NCBI RefSeq assembly: GCF_900188225.1 | Contig: NZ_FZOC01000004.1 | Coordinates: 161,537-225,536, forward strand | DNA from: Humidesulfovibrio mexicanus | Lineage (GTDB): Bacteria > Desulfobacterota > Desulfovibrionia > Desulfovibrionales > Desulfovibrionaceae | Direction: 5' to 3' | Length of the DNA: 64,000 bases | Shown here: in pieces, positions 33,768 through 42,838 of the stretch | Layout: every line of letters begins with the position of its first letter | Numbering within the stretch: the first letter of the stretch is position 1 | Notes under the pieces: model-generated | Seen by the model: the letters and a program-made list of their open reading frames with translations, nothing else | Database searches by the model: none | What the model was told of the DNA's origin: nothing | Translations under genes and position numbers: made by a program

Positions 33768-34979
33768 ATGAAACGCACCATTCTTTTCGTCGACGATGAA
33801 CCCAACGTGCTCATGGGCTTGCGGCGCATGTTGCGCCCCATGCGCGAGAAATGGGACATGCTCTTCGCCAATTCCGGCCAGGAGGCGCTGGACATGCTCG
33901 CCAAGGCCCATGTGGACGCAGTGGTTTCCGACATGCGGATGCCGGGCATGGATGGCCCGCAGTTCCTGCGCCAGGTGATGCGCGAGCACCCCGATGTCAT
34001 CCGCTTCGCGCTCTCCGGCTACTCCGACCAGGAGATGGTCGGCCAAAGCATTGCGCCCACGCACCAGTACATCAGCAAACCTTGCGACGAAAAACAGCTG
34101 GTGACGGCCCTGGAACAGGCCATGGGCGCGCGCGACCTGGTGCCCAACAAGACCATTCTGGACAAGATCGCCCGGGTGGAGCACCTGCCCGTGCTGCCGG
34201 AGGTCTACAACCGCATCACGGCGGAGCTGGCCAAGGGCGAGCCCTCGCCCAAGCTCATCGGCGACATAGTGGCCCGCGACGTGGGCATGAGCGCCAACAT
34301 CCTCAAGCTCGTGAACTCCGCCTACTTCGGGCTGCCGCGGCACATCGCCGCGCCGCAGCAGGCGGTCATCGTGCTGGGCATCAACGTGGTGCGCTCGGTC
34401 ATCCTGTCGCTGCACGTCTTCTCCAGCTTCGAGAACATCGGCCGGGTAAGCTTCTCCCTGCCCATGCTCTGGGGGCACAGTATGCGCACCGGGGCCATGG
34501 CCCGGGCCATCGCCCGGCACGAGAGCCTGGTCAAGGAAGACTCCGACCACGCCTACATCGCCGCCCTGCTGCACGATGTGGGCAAGCTGCTGATGGAGGC
34601 CCACTGCCCCGAGGAATGCGAGCGCGTGCAGACCGAGGTGCGCGCGCAAAACCGCCGCGTGGCCGAGGTGGAGCACGAACTCCTCGGCCTCACCCACGCC
34701 GAGGTGGGGGCGTACCTGCTGGGCCTATGGGGGTTGCCAGACCCCGTGGTGCAGGCCGTGGCCCGCCACCACCACCCCCAAAGCGCGCAGCCGGGCATCG
34801 GGGTGGAGAACATCGTCCACTTCGCCAACCTGCTGGACCATGAAATCTTCATCTTCAACGAACATTACGCCAAGGCCGAGCCCTCGCCCGAGCGCCTGGA
34901 CGCCATAGGCGGCCCGGAACGCTACGCGGCGTGGCGGCAGGCGGTGCTCAGCGTGGACCTAGGGTCGGAGGAGCCATGA
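33768..34979 (+). CDS. Response regulator with HDOD output domain
   Basis: A 403-residue protein. The receiver (1-120) has acidic residues VDDEP, phospho-acceptor Asp55 in VSDMRMPGMDG and Lys in ISKPC. The output (about 135-330) is an HDOD domain: KIARVEHLPVLPEVYNRI, ANILKLVNSAYFGLP, AALLHDVGKLL and TFHAEVG-like THAEVGAYLLGLW. HDOD proteins are non-catalytic or poorly understood signalling scaffolds linked to c-di-GMP and stress responses. It starts 6 bases after the kinase and overlaps the next gene by 4 bases. Confidence 0.92.
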   Translation: MKRTILFVDDEPNVLMGLRRMLRPMREKWDMLFANSGQEALDMLAKAHVDAVVSDMRMPGMDGPQFLRQVMREHPDVIRFALSGYSDQEMVGQSIAPTHQYISKPCDEKQLVTALEQAMGARDLVPNKTILDKIARVEHLPVLPEVYNRITAELAKGEPSPKLIGDIVARDVGMSANILKLVNSAYFGLPRHIAAPQQAVIVLGINVVRSVILSLHVFSSFENIGRVSFSLPMLWGHSMRTGAMARAIARHESLVKEDSDHAYIAALLHDVGKLLMEAHCPEECERVQTEVRAQNRRVAEVEHELLGLTHAEVGAYLLGLWGLPDPVVQAVARHHHPQSAQPGIGVENIVHFANLLDHEIFIFNEHYAKAEPSPERLDAIGGPERYAAWRQAVLSVDLGSEEP

Positions 34980-36127
34980 ACCGCAAAGTGCTGCTGGTGG
35001 ACGACGACGTAAACCTGCTGGAGAGCTTCCGCCGCCAGCTGCGCAAAAAGGCCGAGCTCGCCTGCGCCGAGGGGGCCAAGGCGGGCATAGAGGCCGCGGC
35101 CCGGCAGGGGCCCTTCGCCGTGGTCATCAGCGACTACAACATGCCCGGCATGAACGGGGTGGACATGCTGCGCGTCATCCGCCACGGCAGCCCGGACACG
35201 GTGCGCGTGCTGCTCACCGGCCACGCCGACCTGGAGATCGCCATCCAGGCCGTGAACGAAGGCAACATCTTCCGCCTGCTCACCAAGCCCTGCCCGCCGG
35301 AGACCATGGAGCGCGTGCTGGACGACGCCTTTCGCCACTTCGACCTGGTGACCGCCGAGCGCGAACTGCTCGAAAAGACCCTCACGGGCAGCGTGTCCGT
35401 GCTCTGCGACCTCATCTCCCTGGTCAAGCCGGATGTGTTCGGCCGGGTGTCGCGCATTCTGCCGTACTTGCGGGGGGTCAGCCGCCGACTCGACGATCCC
35501 CGCCCCTGGGAGACCGAGACCGCGGCCATGCTCTCGGTGGTGGGCTTCATCACCCTGCCGGACTCGCTCATCAACAAGGTGGAAAAGGGCCGCCCCCTGG
35601 ACGATGCCGAGCTGGCGCAATTCCTGGGGCACCCGGCCTTTGGCGCACGGCTTGTGGGCAAGATTCCGCGCATGGACGGGGTTGCGGCCATAGTGGCCTA
35701 CCAGGAAAAGCACTTCGAAGGCGGCGGCGGGCCCAAGGACGAGGTGAAAGGAGAGCGGATTCCCCTTGGCGCGCGGATCTTGAAAGCCGTGGTGGACTTT
35801 GACATCCTGCTGGCCAACGGGATGCAGAAGACCGACGCCATCACCAAGCTGGACCGCCGCAAAGGCGTATACGACCCCGCCGTGGTGGCCGCCCTGGCCG
35901 AGGTCATCCGCGAACACGCGCGCTACACCCTCAAGAAGGTCCACCTGCACGCCCTGGCCCCGGGCATGATTCTGGCCGAGGACCTCCACGGCCAGCGCGG
36001 AGCGGAAACCATCCTGCTCATGGCCAAGGGACGGGAGTTCAACGATACCGTCATCGAGTTCCTGCTGGACAACTCCCGCAGCATCAAGATCAATCAGCCT
36101 GTGGCGGTCATAGAGCCCCTGGGCTAG
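34976..36127 (+). CDS. Response regulator with degenerate HD-GYP-like output
   Basis: A 383-residue protein. The receiver has VDDDVN, phospho-acceptor Asp53 in ISDYNMPGMNG, LLTGHAD and Lys in LTKPCPP. The output keeps the HD-GYP layout but has lost the catalytic residues: the HD position reads MLSVVGFITLPDSL, and the HHE/GYP position reads AYQEKHFEGGGGP. It should therefore not hydrolyse c-di-GMP and may bind or regulate its intact neighbour. ATG 34976 overlaps the previous stop; the track-like longer frame is spurious. An alpha-beta tail of about 70 residues ends the protein. Confidence 0.85.
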   Translation: MNRKVLLVDDDVNLLESFRRQLRKKAELACAEGAKAGIEAAARQGPFAVVISDYNMPGMNGVDMLRVIRHGSPDTVRVLLTGHADLEIAIQAVNEGNIFRLLTKPCPPETMERVLDDAFRHFDLVTAERELLEKTLTGSVSVLCDLISLVKPDVFGRVSRILPYLRGVSRRLDDPRPWETETAAMLSVVGFITLPDSLINKVEKGRPLDDAELAQFLGHPAFGARLVGKIPRMDGVAAIVAYQEKHFEGGGGPKDEVKGERIPLGARILKAVVDFDILLANGMQKTDAITKLDRRKGVYDPAVVAALAEVIREHARYTLKKVHLHALAPGMILAEDLHGQRGAETILLMAKGREFNDTVIEFLLDNSRSIKINQPVAVIEPLG

Positions 36128-36139
36128 AAGGAGCAGACC

Positions 36140-37222
36140 ATGACGCAGCAGCACTGTCCCGGCGATGCCAACGGCCGCGACCGGGTGCTCCTGGTGGACG
36201 ACGACCGGAACTTGCTGGATTCCCTGCGACGCGTGCTGGGGGCCGAATACGAGCTGTTCACCGCCGAAGATGGCCAGGAGGCGTTGGGCGCGCTGGCCGT
36301 GTGCGGACCGTTCACCGTCATCGTGGCCGACTTCAAGATGCCCGGCATGGACGGCATCGAACTGCTCTCGCGCGTGGCGCGCGCAAACCCGGACACCGTG
36401 CGCATCCTGCTCACGGGCCACGCCGACCTGCAGACCGCGATCGACGCCGCCAACAAGGGCTCGGTGTACCGCTTCCTCACCAAGCCCTGCCCGCCGGAGC
36501 TCCTGCGCCAATCCATAGACGCCGCCCGCGAACACGCGCACCTGCTGCGCGACCAGCGGGAACTCTTCGCCCTCAAGCGCTGCAAGGTGCTGCTGGAGGG
36601 CATCGTGCGCGGCTTCTCCACCCTTGTGGAGGCCCGCGATCCGTACCTGGCCGGGCACCAGCAGCGCGTCACCGCCCTCAGCCTGGCCATGGGCCGCGAA
36701 ATGGGCCTCACCGGCGCGGAGCTCGAAACCCTGCGCATCGCCGGGCTCCTGCACGACATCGGCAAGGTCTACGTGCCCGCGGACTTCCTGAACCGGCCGG
36801 GCATTCTGCGCCAGGAGGAGCTCTCCGTCATCCAGATGCACCCGGAGGTGGGCTACGACATCCTCAAGCACCTGGACGAGGACTGGCCCGTGGCGGTCAT
36901 CATCCGACAGCACCACGAGCGCATGGACGGCTCTGGCTATCCCCAGGGCCTGGACGGCCGCTTCATCGTCAAGGGCGCGCGCATTCTGGCCGTGGCCGAC
37001 GTGGTGGACGCCATGTGCTCCCACCGCCCCTATCGGCCGAGCCTGGGCATCGCCGCCGCCCTGAACGAAATCGAAAAGAACCGGGGCAGGCTGTACGATG
37101 AACAGGCTGCGGACGCCTGTCTCATGCTCTTCCGTGAACGGGCCTATCGGCTGAAAGATGGAGGCGAGTCCGGCCGCCCGGACGATGTCGCTCCCCTTTA
37201 CAATGGGGACGAATACGATTAG
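36140..37222 (+). CDS. Response regulator with intact HD-GYP phosphodiesterase domain
   Basis: A 360-residue protein. The receiver has Asp64 in [11 protein letters not shown] and [10 protein letters not shown]. The HD-GYP domain has [20 protein letters not shown] (about His204, Asp205) and the GYP motif [14 protein letters not shown] (about 257-270), so c-di-GMP hydrolysis to pGpG or GMP is expected. AAGGAG precedes ATG 36140, and the gap to the previous gene is 12 bases. It is the last gene of the kinase-regulator run and is probably the terminal effector. Confidence 0.93.
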   Translation: MTQQHCPGDANGRDRVLLVDDDRNLLDSLRRVLGAEYELFTAEDGQEALGALAVCGPFTVIVADFKMPGMDGIELLSRVARANPDTVRILLTGHADLQTAIDAANKGSVYRFLTKPCPPELLRQSIDAAREHAHLLRDQRELFALKRCKVLLEGIVRGFSTLVEARDPYLAGHQQRVTALSLAMGREMGLTGAELETLRIAGLLHDIGKVYVPADFLNRPGILRQEELSVIQMHPEVGYDILKHLDEDWPVAVIIRQHHERMDGSGYPQGLDGRFIVKGARILAVADVVDAMCSHRPYRPSLGIAAALNEIEKNRGRLYDEQAADACLMLFRERAYRLKDGGESGRPDDVAPLYNGDEYD

Positions 37223-37259
37223 TAAAAATTATCACTACCAACAAAGCTGGAGGCACCCC

Positions 37260-37871
37260 ATGAATATCGCCATCGTCTACTACTCCATGTATGGACATGT
37301 CCTGACCATGGCCCGCGCGGCGGCCGAGGCGGCGGCGCAGGTTCCGGGGGTAACGGCCTCGCTCCTGCGCGTGCCCGAGACCCTGCCCGAGGAGGTGCTT
37401 GCCAAAATGGGCGCGCTTGATGCCGCCAAGGCCCAGTCGGACATCCCCCTGGCCACGCCGGAGGCCCTGGCCGCCGCAGATGCCCTGCTCTTCGGCACGC
37501 CCACGCGCTTCGGCAACATGACCGGGCAGATGCGCCAGTTCCTGGACTCCACAGGCGGCCTGTGGGCCAAGGGCGCGCTCATCGGCAAGGCGGCCGGGGT
37601 GTTCACCTCCAGCGCCACCCAGCACGGCGGGCAGGAGTCCACCATCCTCACCTTCATTCCCACGCTTATGCACCACGGCATGGTGGTGGTGGGCCTGCCC
37701 TACTCCTTCGCCGGACAGACTGGCGTGGACGAGGTCGTGGGCGGCTCGCCCTACGGCGCCAGCACCATCGCCGGAAGCGACGGCTCGCGGACGCCAAGCG
37801 CGCGCGAACTGGACGGCGTGCGCTTCCAGGCCCGGCACCTGGCGGAAATCGCGAAAAAACTCGCAGCATAG
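37260..37871 (+). CDS. wrbA: NAD(P)H:quinone oxidoreductase, WrbA type
   Basis: A 203-residue flavodoxin-fold protein starting [13 protein letters not shown], with [30 protein letters not shown] and [21 protein letters not shown], all WrbA hallmarks. It reduces quinones by two electrons with FMN in the cytoplasm, protecting against oxidative stress. GGAGG precedes ATG 37260; a longer upstream frame is rejected. The cytochrome c-553 gene follows 46 bases downstream. Confidence 0.95.
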   Translation: MNIAIVYYSMYGHVLTMARAAAEAAAQVPGVTASLLRVPETLPEEVLAKMGALDAAKAQSDIPLATPEALAAADALLFGTPTRFGNMTGQMRQFLDSTGGLWAKGALIGKAAGVFTSSATQHGGQESTILTFIPTLMHHGMVVVGLPYSFAGQTGVDEVVGGSPYGASTIAGSDGSRTPSARELDGVRFQARHLAEIAKKLAA

Positions 37872-37917
37872 CCCCCAAGGCAGTGTCCCCCCCGCAACCC
37901 ATAACCCGGAGGACGCC

Positions 37918-38220
37918 ATGAAGACTCTTGCCCTTTCCATGACCCTGCTGCTGGCCTTCGCCCTCTCCACCGCCCTTGCGGCAGAGGACGGCAAGGCGCT
38001 CTACACCGCGAAATGCCAAAGCTGCCACGGGGCGGACGGCGCCAAGGCGACCATGAGCAAGCCCCTCAAGGGCCAGTCGGCCCAGGCCGTGGTCAAGGCC
38101 ATGGAAGGATACAAGGCCAAAACCTTCGGCGGGGCCAAGAAGGCCACCATGGAAAACCTGGCCTCGCGCCTGAGCGACGAACAATTCAAGGCCCTGGGCG
38201 AGTACATCGCCAAGCTGTAG
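37918..38220 (+). CDS. Cytochrome c-553
   Basis: A 100-residue periplasmic monoheme cytochrome. A Sec signal peptide of about 22 residues (LALSMTLLLAFALSTALA) precedes EDGKALYTAKCQSCHGADGAKA, with the heme CXXCH. GGAKKATMENLASRLSDEQ provides the likely axial Met ligand, as in Desulfovibrio c-553 (KKAVMTNL). These proteins accept electrons from formate dehydrogenase or other periplasmic donors. GGAGG precedes ATG 37918, and a strong terminator ends the unit. Confidence 0.93.
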   Translation: MKTLALSMTLLLAFALSTALAAEDGKALYTAKCQSCHGADGAKATMSKPLKGQSAQAVVKAMEGYKAKTFGGAKKATMENLASRLSDEQFKALGEYIAKL

Positions 38221-38238
38221 CAGGGCCCGGCGACGCAA

Positions 38239-38275
38239 AAGGGCTCCCTGCCGCCATGCGCGGCAGGGAGCCCTT
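38239..38275. terminator. Terminator after cytochrome c-553
   Basis: A perfect 15-bp stem, AAGGGCTCCCTGCCG (38239-38253) / CGGCAGGGAGCCCTT (38261-38275), lies 18 bases after the cytochrome stop and ahead of the convergent RND gene end. It can act in both directions: AAAA flanks it on the left, which is TTTT for the minus strand. Confidence 0.85.
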
Positions 38276-38305
38276 GACGTTCTGGCTGCGTGGGCCCGGT
38301 GCGGG

Positions 38306-41300
38306 CTAGGCCTGGACGGCGCCTGTCCCGCCCGGCTCGTCCGGCGGGGTGGCGGGGTCGGCCGCCTTGCGCTTGCCGAACAGGCGCGAGACCGCCACAA
38401 AGAAGAGCGGAATGAAGACCAGGTCGATGAAGGTGGCCGAGAGCATTCCGCCGCACACCGCCGTGCCGATGGCGTTCATGGCCCCGGCGCCCGCCCCGGT
38501 GGCTATGGCCAGGGGCAGCACGCCGAAGAAGAAGGCCAGGGAGGTCATGATGACCGGGCGGAACCGGGTCTTGACCGCGCCCAGGGTGGCCTGCTCCAGC
38601 CCGTCGCCGTGGCGCAGCCGCTCCTTGACGAACTGCACGATGAGAATGGTGTTCTTGGTGGACAGTCCCAGGGTGGTCAAAAAGCCGATCTGAAAATACA
38701 CGTCGTTGGGCAGGCCGCGCAGCCACGTGGCCAGAATCGCCCCCAAGACGCCCAGCGGCAGCATGAGCAGATTCACGAAGGGGATGGTCCAGCTTTCATA
38801 CAGGGCGGCCACGCACAGGAAGATGACGAAGATGGAGAAGGCATAGAGCACCGGCCCCTGCTTGGTGGACATGCGCTCCTGGTAGGACAGGCCGGACCAG
38901 TCGAAGCCGATGCCCTGGGGCAGCTTGTTCGCCAGCTCCTCCATGATGGCCATGGCCTCGCCGGTGCTATGGCCTGGCGCGGGCTCGCCCCAGATGTTGA
39001 TGGAGGCGAAGGCGTTGAAGCGCTCCAGCTTGGGCGACCCCGCCTCCCAACGCCCGTTGGCGAAGGCGCTCAGGGGCACCATCTTGTCCTGGCTGTTGCG
39101 CACGAACAGCCGCTCCAGGTCCTGGGGCAGCATCCGGAACGGGGTGTCGGCCTGCACGTACACCTTTTTCACGCGGCCGCTCTGGATGAAGTTGTTCACG
39201 TAGGCGCTGCCGAAAGCCGCGGAAAGCGAGGTGTGGATCCCCTCCATGGGAATGCCCATGGCCCCGGCGCGGTTCCAATCCACGTCCAGACGGTATTGCG
39301 GCACGTCGTCCATGCCGTTGGGCCGCACGCGCGTCAGGCGCTTGTCGCCCATGGCCATGCCCAGCAACTGGTTCCGTGCGGCCATAAGCGCATCGTGCCC
39401 CAGTCCGCCCATGTCCAGAAGCTGGAAATCGAAACCCGTGGCCATGCCCAGTTCGATGACCGGAGGCGGCGGAAAGGCGAACACCTGCGCGCCCTTGATC
39501 TGCGAGAACGCCCGCATGGCCCGTCCCGCGATGGGCTTGACGCGCAAGTCCGCCCGCTTGCGCGAGTGCCAGTCCTTGAGCCGCACAAAGGCCAGGCCCA
39601 TGTTCTGGCCCTGGCCGCCCGTGCCCGTGCCCGCAAGTGCCAGCACGGAATCCACGGCGTCCTTCTCCTTTGTGAGAAAGTGCTCGCGCACGCGGGTCAT
39701 GACCTCCGTGGTCTGCTCCAGGGTGGAGCCGGAGGGCAGCATGGCCTGCACCATGAGGATGCCCTGGTCCTCGTCCGGGATATAGGAAGTGGGCATACGC
39801 AGGAACAAGGCCGCAACCACGACCAGCAGCGCGGCGTAGGCCGCCAGGAACAGCGAACGCCGGGACAGGGAAAAGCCCACCACGCCCACGTAGGCCGTGC
39901 GGATGCGCAGGAACAGGGAGTCGAAGCGGCGGAAGAACGGCCGCATGAAGGCGATGGCGCTGTCCGAGGGCTGGTGTCCCTTGGGCACGGGTTTGAGGAA
40001 GGTGGCGCACAGCACCGGGGTGAGGATCAGGGCCACGGCCACGGAGAGCAGCATGGCGGTGATCACCGTCACCGAAAACTGGCGGTACAAGACGCCCGTG
40101 GAGCCCTCGAAGAAGGCCATGGGGCCGAACACGGCGGAGAGCACAAGGCCGATGCCCACCAGGGCGCTGGTGATCTCGTCCATGGACTTTGCCGTGGCCT
40201 CGCGGGGGGAAAGCCCCTCCTCGGCCATGATGCGCTCCACGTTCTCCACCACAACGATGGCGTCGTCCACCAGTAGGCCGATGGCCAGCACCATGGCGAA
40301 CATGGTGAGCATGTTGATGGAGAACCCGAAATAGCTGAGCACGGCGAAGGTGCCCAGCAAGACCACCGGCACGGCGATGGTGGGGATGATGGTGGCGCGG
40401 ATGTTGCCCATGAACAGGTACATGATGACGAACACCAGCACCACGGCCTCCACCAGGGTGGAGACCACCTCATCAATGGCGACCCTGGTGAAGGGGGTGG
40501 TGTCATAGGGGTAGATGACCTTTACGCCCTTGGGGAAGTAGCGGCTCATCTCCTTCAGCTTGGCCTTGATGGCGTCGGCGGTCTCCAGGGCGTTGGCCCC
40601 CGCGGCCTGCCGGATGGCCAAGGCAGCGGCGGGCACGCCGTTATAGCCCGCGATGACATCGTACCGCTCGGTGCCGAGCTCGGTCCGGCCGATGTCCTTG
40701 ATGCGCACCACCGAGCCGTCCGGGTTGGAGCGGATGGGGATGTTGGCGAACTCCTCCGGGGTCTCGAGCAGGTGCTGCACGATGATGGAGGCGTTCATGC
40801 GCTGGCCGGGAAGCGCGGGCGCGCCGCCCAACTGCCCGGCGGAAACCTCCACGTTGTACGCGCCCAGCGCGGAGATCACGTCCGCCATGGTCAGGCCGAA
40901 GCTGTTCAAATGGTCCGGGTTCACCCATACGCGCATGGCGTACTGGCTGCCGAAGCTCTCCACCTCGCCCACGCCCGGCACGCGGGAGAGGATCTTCTCC
41001 AGGTTCGACTGGGCGTAGTCCCGCAGGTCCTCGCCGCTCATGCTGCCGTCCTCGGAGATGAGGCCCACAACGATGAGATAGTTTCGGGTGGATTTGCTCA
41101 CCTTCACGCCGGAGCGCTGCACCTCGTCGGGCAGGCTGGCCATGGCCAGCTGCAGCTTGTTCTGCACCTTGGACCAGGCCATGTCCGGATCGGTGCCCGC
41201 GGCGAAGGTCATCTCGATGCGTCCCTGGCCGGAGGAGGAGCTGGTGCCCGTGAGGTAGAGCATGTTGTCCAGGCCGGTCATCTTCTGCTCGATGATCTGC

Positions 41301-41488
41301 GTCACGGTGTTTTCCACCGTCTCGGCCGATGCGCCGGGGTAGTATGCGTCGATGGCGATGGAGGGCGGGGCGATGGGCGGATATTGGGCGATGGGCATCT
41401 TGTAGATGGCCAGCACGCCCAGGGTCATGATGATGATGGCGATGACCCAGGCGAAGACCGGACGGTCCAGAAAGAATTTCGACAGCAT
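38306..41488 (-). CDS. RND-family multidrug efflux permease (AcrB/HAE1 type)
   Basis: A 1,060-residue inner-membrane pump. It opens MLSKFFLDRPVFAWVIAI and has YPPIAPPSIAIDAYYPGAS, the proton-relay helix LLVDDAIVVVENVERIM (Asp408, Asp409) and, in the second half, STKNTILIVQFVKE with the relay Lys. Two large periplasmic loops are present. It uses the proton gradient to export drugs or solvents. Unusually, no membrane fusion protein or outer-membrane channel gene lies next to it. GGAG precedes ATG 41488; a longer frame to 41629 covers a leader and is rejected. No TetR gene is adjacent. Confidence 0.93.
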   Translation of the reverse strand: MLSKFFLDRPVFAWVIAIIIMTLGVLAIYKMPIAQYPPIAPPSIAIDAYYPGASAETVENTVTQIIEQKMTGLDNMLYLTGTSSSSGQGRIEMTFAAGTDPDMAWSKVQNKLQLAMASLPDEVQRSGVKVSKSTRNYLIVVGLISEDGSMSGEDLRDYAQSNLEKILSRVPGVGEVESFGSQYAMRVWVNPDHLNSFGLTMADVISALGAYNVEVSAGQLGGAPALPGQRMNASIIVQHLLETPEEFANIPIRSNPDGSVVRIKDIGRTELGTERYDVIAGYNGVPAAALAIRQAAGANALETADAIKAKLKEMSRYFPKGVKVIYPYDTTPFTRVAIDEVVSTLVEAVVLVFVIMYLFMGNIRATIIPTIAVPVVLLGTFAVLSYFGFSINMLTMFAMVLAIGLLVDDAIVVVENVERIMAEEGLSPREATAKSMDEITSALVGIGLVLSAVFGPMAFFEGSTGVLYRQFSVTVITAMLLSVAVALILTPVLCATFLKPVPKGHQPSDSAIAFMRPFFRRFDSLFLRIRTAYVGVVGFSLSRRSLFLAAYAALLVVVAALFLRMPTSYIPDEDQGILMVQAMLPSGSTLEQTTEVMTRVREHFLTKEKDAVDSVLALAGTGTGGQGQNMGLAFVRLKDWHSRKRADLRVKPIAGRAMRAFSQIKGAQVFAFPPPPVIELGMATGFDFQLLDMGGLGHDALMAARNQLLGMAMGDKRLTRVRPNGMDDVPQYRLDVDWNRAGAMGIPMEGIHTSLSAAFGSAYVNNFIQSGRVKKVYVQADTPFRMLPQDLERLFVRNSQDKMVPLSAFANGRWEAGSPKLERFNAFASINIWGEPAPGHSTGEAMAIMEELANKLPQGIGFDWSGLSYQERMSTKQGPVLYAFSIFVIFLCVAALYESWTIPFVNLLMLPLGVLGAILATWLRGLPNDVYFQIGFLTTLGLSTKNTILIVQFVKERLRHGDGLEQATLGAVKTRFRPVIMTSLAFFFGVLPLAIATGAGAGAMNAIGTAVCGGMLSATFIDLVFIPLFFVAVSRLFGKRKAADPATPPDEPGGTGAVQA

Positions 41489-41666
41489 CACCCTGCTCCT
41501 GCGTGCGCGCCTTGCGCGGTGGGGAAAAGCGCGGCGGAGCCCCCGTGCTATTGGGGCAAGCCCCTGCGCGCGCACATGAAAAACGTTTGAAACAAAACGG
41601 CCGAAAACGGGTCGACCGGGTGCTTGCAACCGACTAGAAATGCAAACAAAAAATCACACACCGACG

Positions 41667-41695
41667 AATGTAGTGCCCTTCGCGCGCGGAGTCAA
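41667..41695 (-). promoter_or_regulatory. Candidate sigma-70 promoter for the RND pump
   Basis: On the minus strand TTGACT (41695-41690), a 17-base spacer and TACATT (41672-41667) precede the pump by about 180 bases. The rest of 41489-41761 is gene-free; it holds a GGTCGACC palindrome near 41614-41621 that could be a repressor site. Confidence 0.45.
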
Positions 41696-41761
41696 CACGC
41701 GCGCAACACGGCGAATCAGGACGAGGCGGGATCACGGTCGGCGCGGGGTCCGCGTGGGGCG

Positions 41762-42796
41762 TCAGCCCAGGGCCAGCAGCACGCTGCCGATGTCTTCCGG
41801 CAAGACGACGGGGCCGGGGGGCAGGGCTTCCGGGGAGAAGCCCGGCGCCAGCTCCGCTGGCGGGCACGGCCGGGGCGCGGGAAGCAGACCCGCCCGCCAC
41901 GCCAGATAGCCCACTATGGCCCCAGGGGCCACGCCACGGCCGCGCAGTTCGGCCAGGGCCAGGGACTGGTGCCGCTTGGCCAAGCGCTCGCCCTGGTGGT
42001 CCAGCACAAGGGGCAGGTGCGCGTAGCGGGGGCTGGGCAGGCCCAGCAGGCGCTGCAGAAACAGCTGCCTGGGCGTGCTGGCCAGGATGTCGTCCCCGCG
42101 CGCCACCTGGGTCACGCCCATGGCCGCGTCGTCCAGCACCACGGCCAGCTGATAGGCGAACACCCCGTCCGAACGCCTGAGGGCGAAGTCGCCGCCGCAT
42201 TCCTCAAGGGTCATGCGCCGCGGCCCGGCCACGGCGTCGGCAAAAGAAAGGGCGAGGGCGTCGCAGCGCAGACGCAGGCAGGGGCGTCGGCCCTGGCGCA
42301 GCAGTTCCTCGCGCTGCTCCGGGCTCAGGTTCCGGCACAGGCCGGGATAGGCGGGGGAGCCGTCATCGGCCAGGCGGGCGTGGGGCGCGCCGGCCAGTTC
42401 GCGCAGCTCCTTTCTGGTGCAGAAGCAGGGGTACACGCGCCCCTGGGCGCTGAGGGTCTCCAGCGCATCGGCGTAGCGCCCAAGCCGCAGGCTCTGGACA
42501 TACGGGCCATGCGGGCCGCCCATGTCCGGGCCTTCGTCCCAGTCCAGGCCCAGCCAGCGCAGGTCGGCCATGATGGCTTCGGCATGGTCGGGCCGCGACC
42601 GCTCAGGGTCGATGTCCTCCATGCGCAGGACCACCCGTCCATCGGCGTGTGAGCGCGCCCAGAGCCAGGCCAGCAAAAAGGCCCAGGCATTGCCCAGGTG
42701 CAGGCGGCCCGTTGGGCTGGGGGCCAGGCGTCCGCGCGCCGGGGCGTCATCGTGCTGTTCGCGCATGGGGACTGGGGCACCATCATCCGCGCCCAT
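41762..42796 (-). CDS. gluQ: Glutamyl-Q tRNA(Asp) synthetase
   Basis: About 344 residues, close to YadB/GluQ rather than full GltX (which has a C-terminal anticodon-binding domain, absent here). It has GRLAPSPTGRLHLGNAW (the HIGH-like motif), the Cys-rich insert around YPCFCTRKEL, and the second class-I motif degenerated to RLAKRHQS. It attaches glutamate to the queuosine in tRNA(Asp). Start choice is uncertain: ATG 42796, ATG 42766 (the shortest, keeping all motifs) or TTG 42802, none with a clear ribosome site. It is 42 bases from the glgP end. Confidence 0.86.
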   Translation of the reverse strand: MGADDGAPVPMREQHDDAPARGRLAPSPTGRLHLGNAWAFLLAWLWARSHADGRVVLRMEDIDPERSRPDHAEAIMADLRWLGLDWDEGPDMGGPHGPYVQSLRLGRYADALETLSAQGRVYPCFCTRKELRELAGAPHARLADDGSPAYPGLCRNLSPEQREELLRQGRRPCLRLRCDALALSFADAVAGPRRMTLEECGGDFALRRSDGVFAYQLAVVLDDAAMGVTQVARGDDILASTPRQLFLQRLLGLPSPRYAHLPLVLDHQGERLAKRHQSLALAELRGRGVAPGAIVGYLAWRAGLLPAPRPCPPAELAPGFSPEALPPGPVVLPEDIGSVLLALG

Positions 42797-42838
42797 TGTC
42801 AAGAACCCCGCGCCCGCGCGCCCGCGCGCCCTGCCCGG

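Noticed and set aside
30030-34697. A minus-strand open frame of more than 1,500 codons opposite the histidine kinase
   Set aside because: It is antisense to a kinase with all conserved boxes in order, is rich in His/Gln/Gly/Arg as expected from the high-GC opposite strand, and has no domain.
34922-37024. A 700-codon minus-strand frame opposite the response regulators
   Set aside because: It lies wholly over genes with receiver and HD-GYP motifs and shows the composition of a GC-driven shadow frame.
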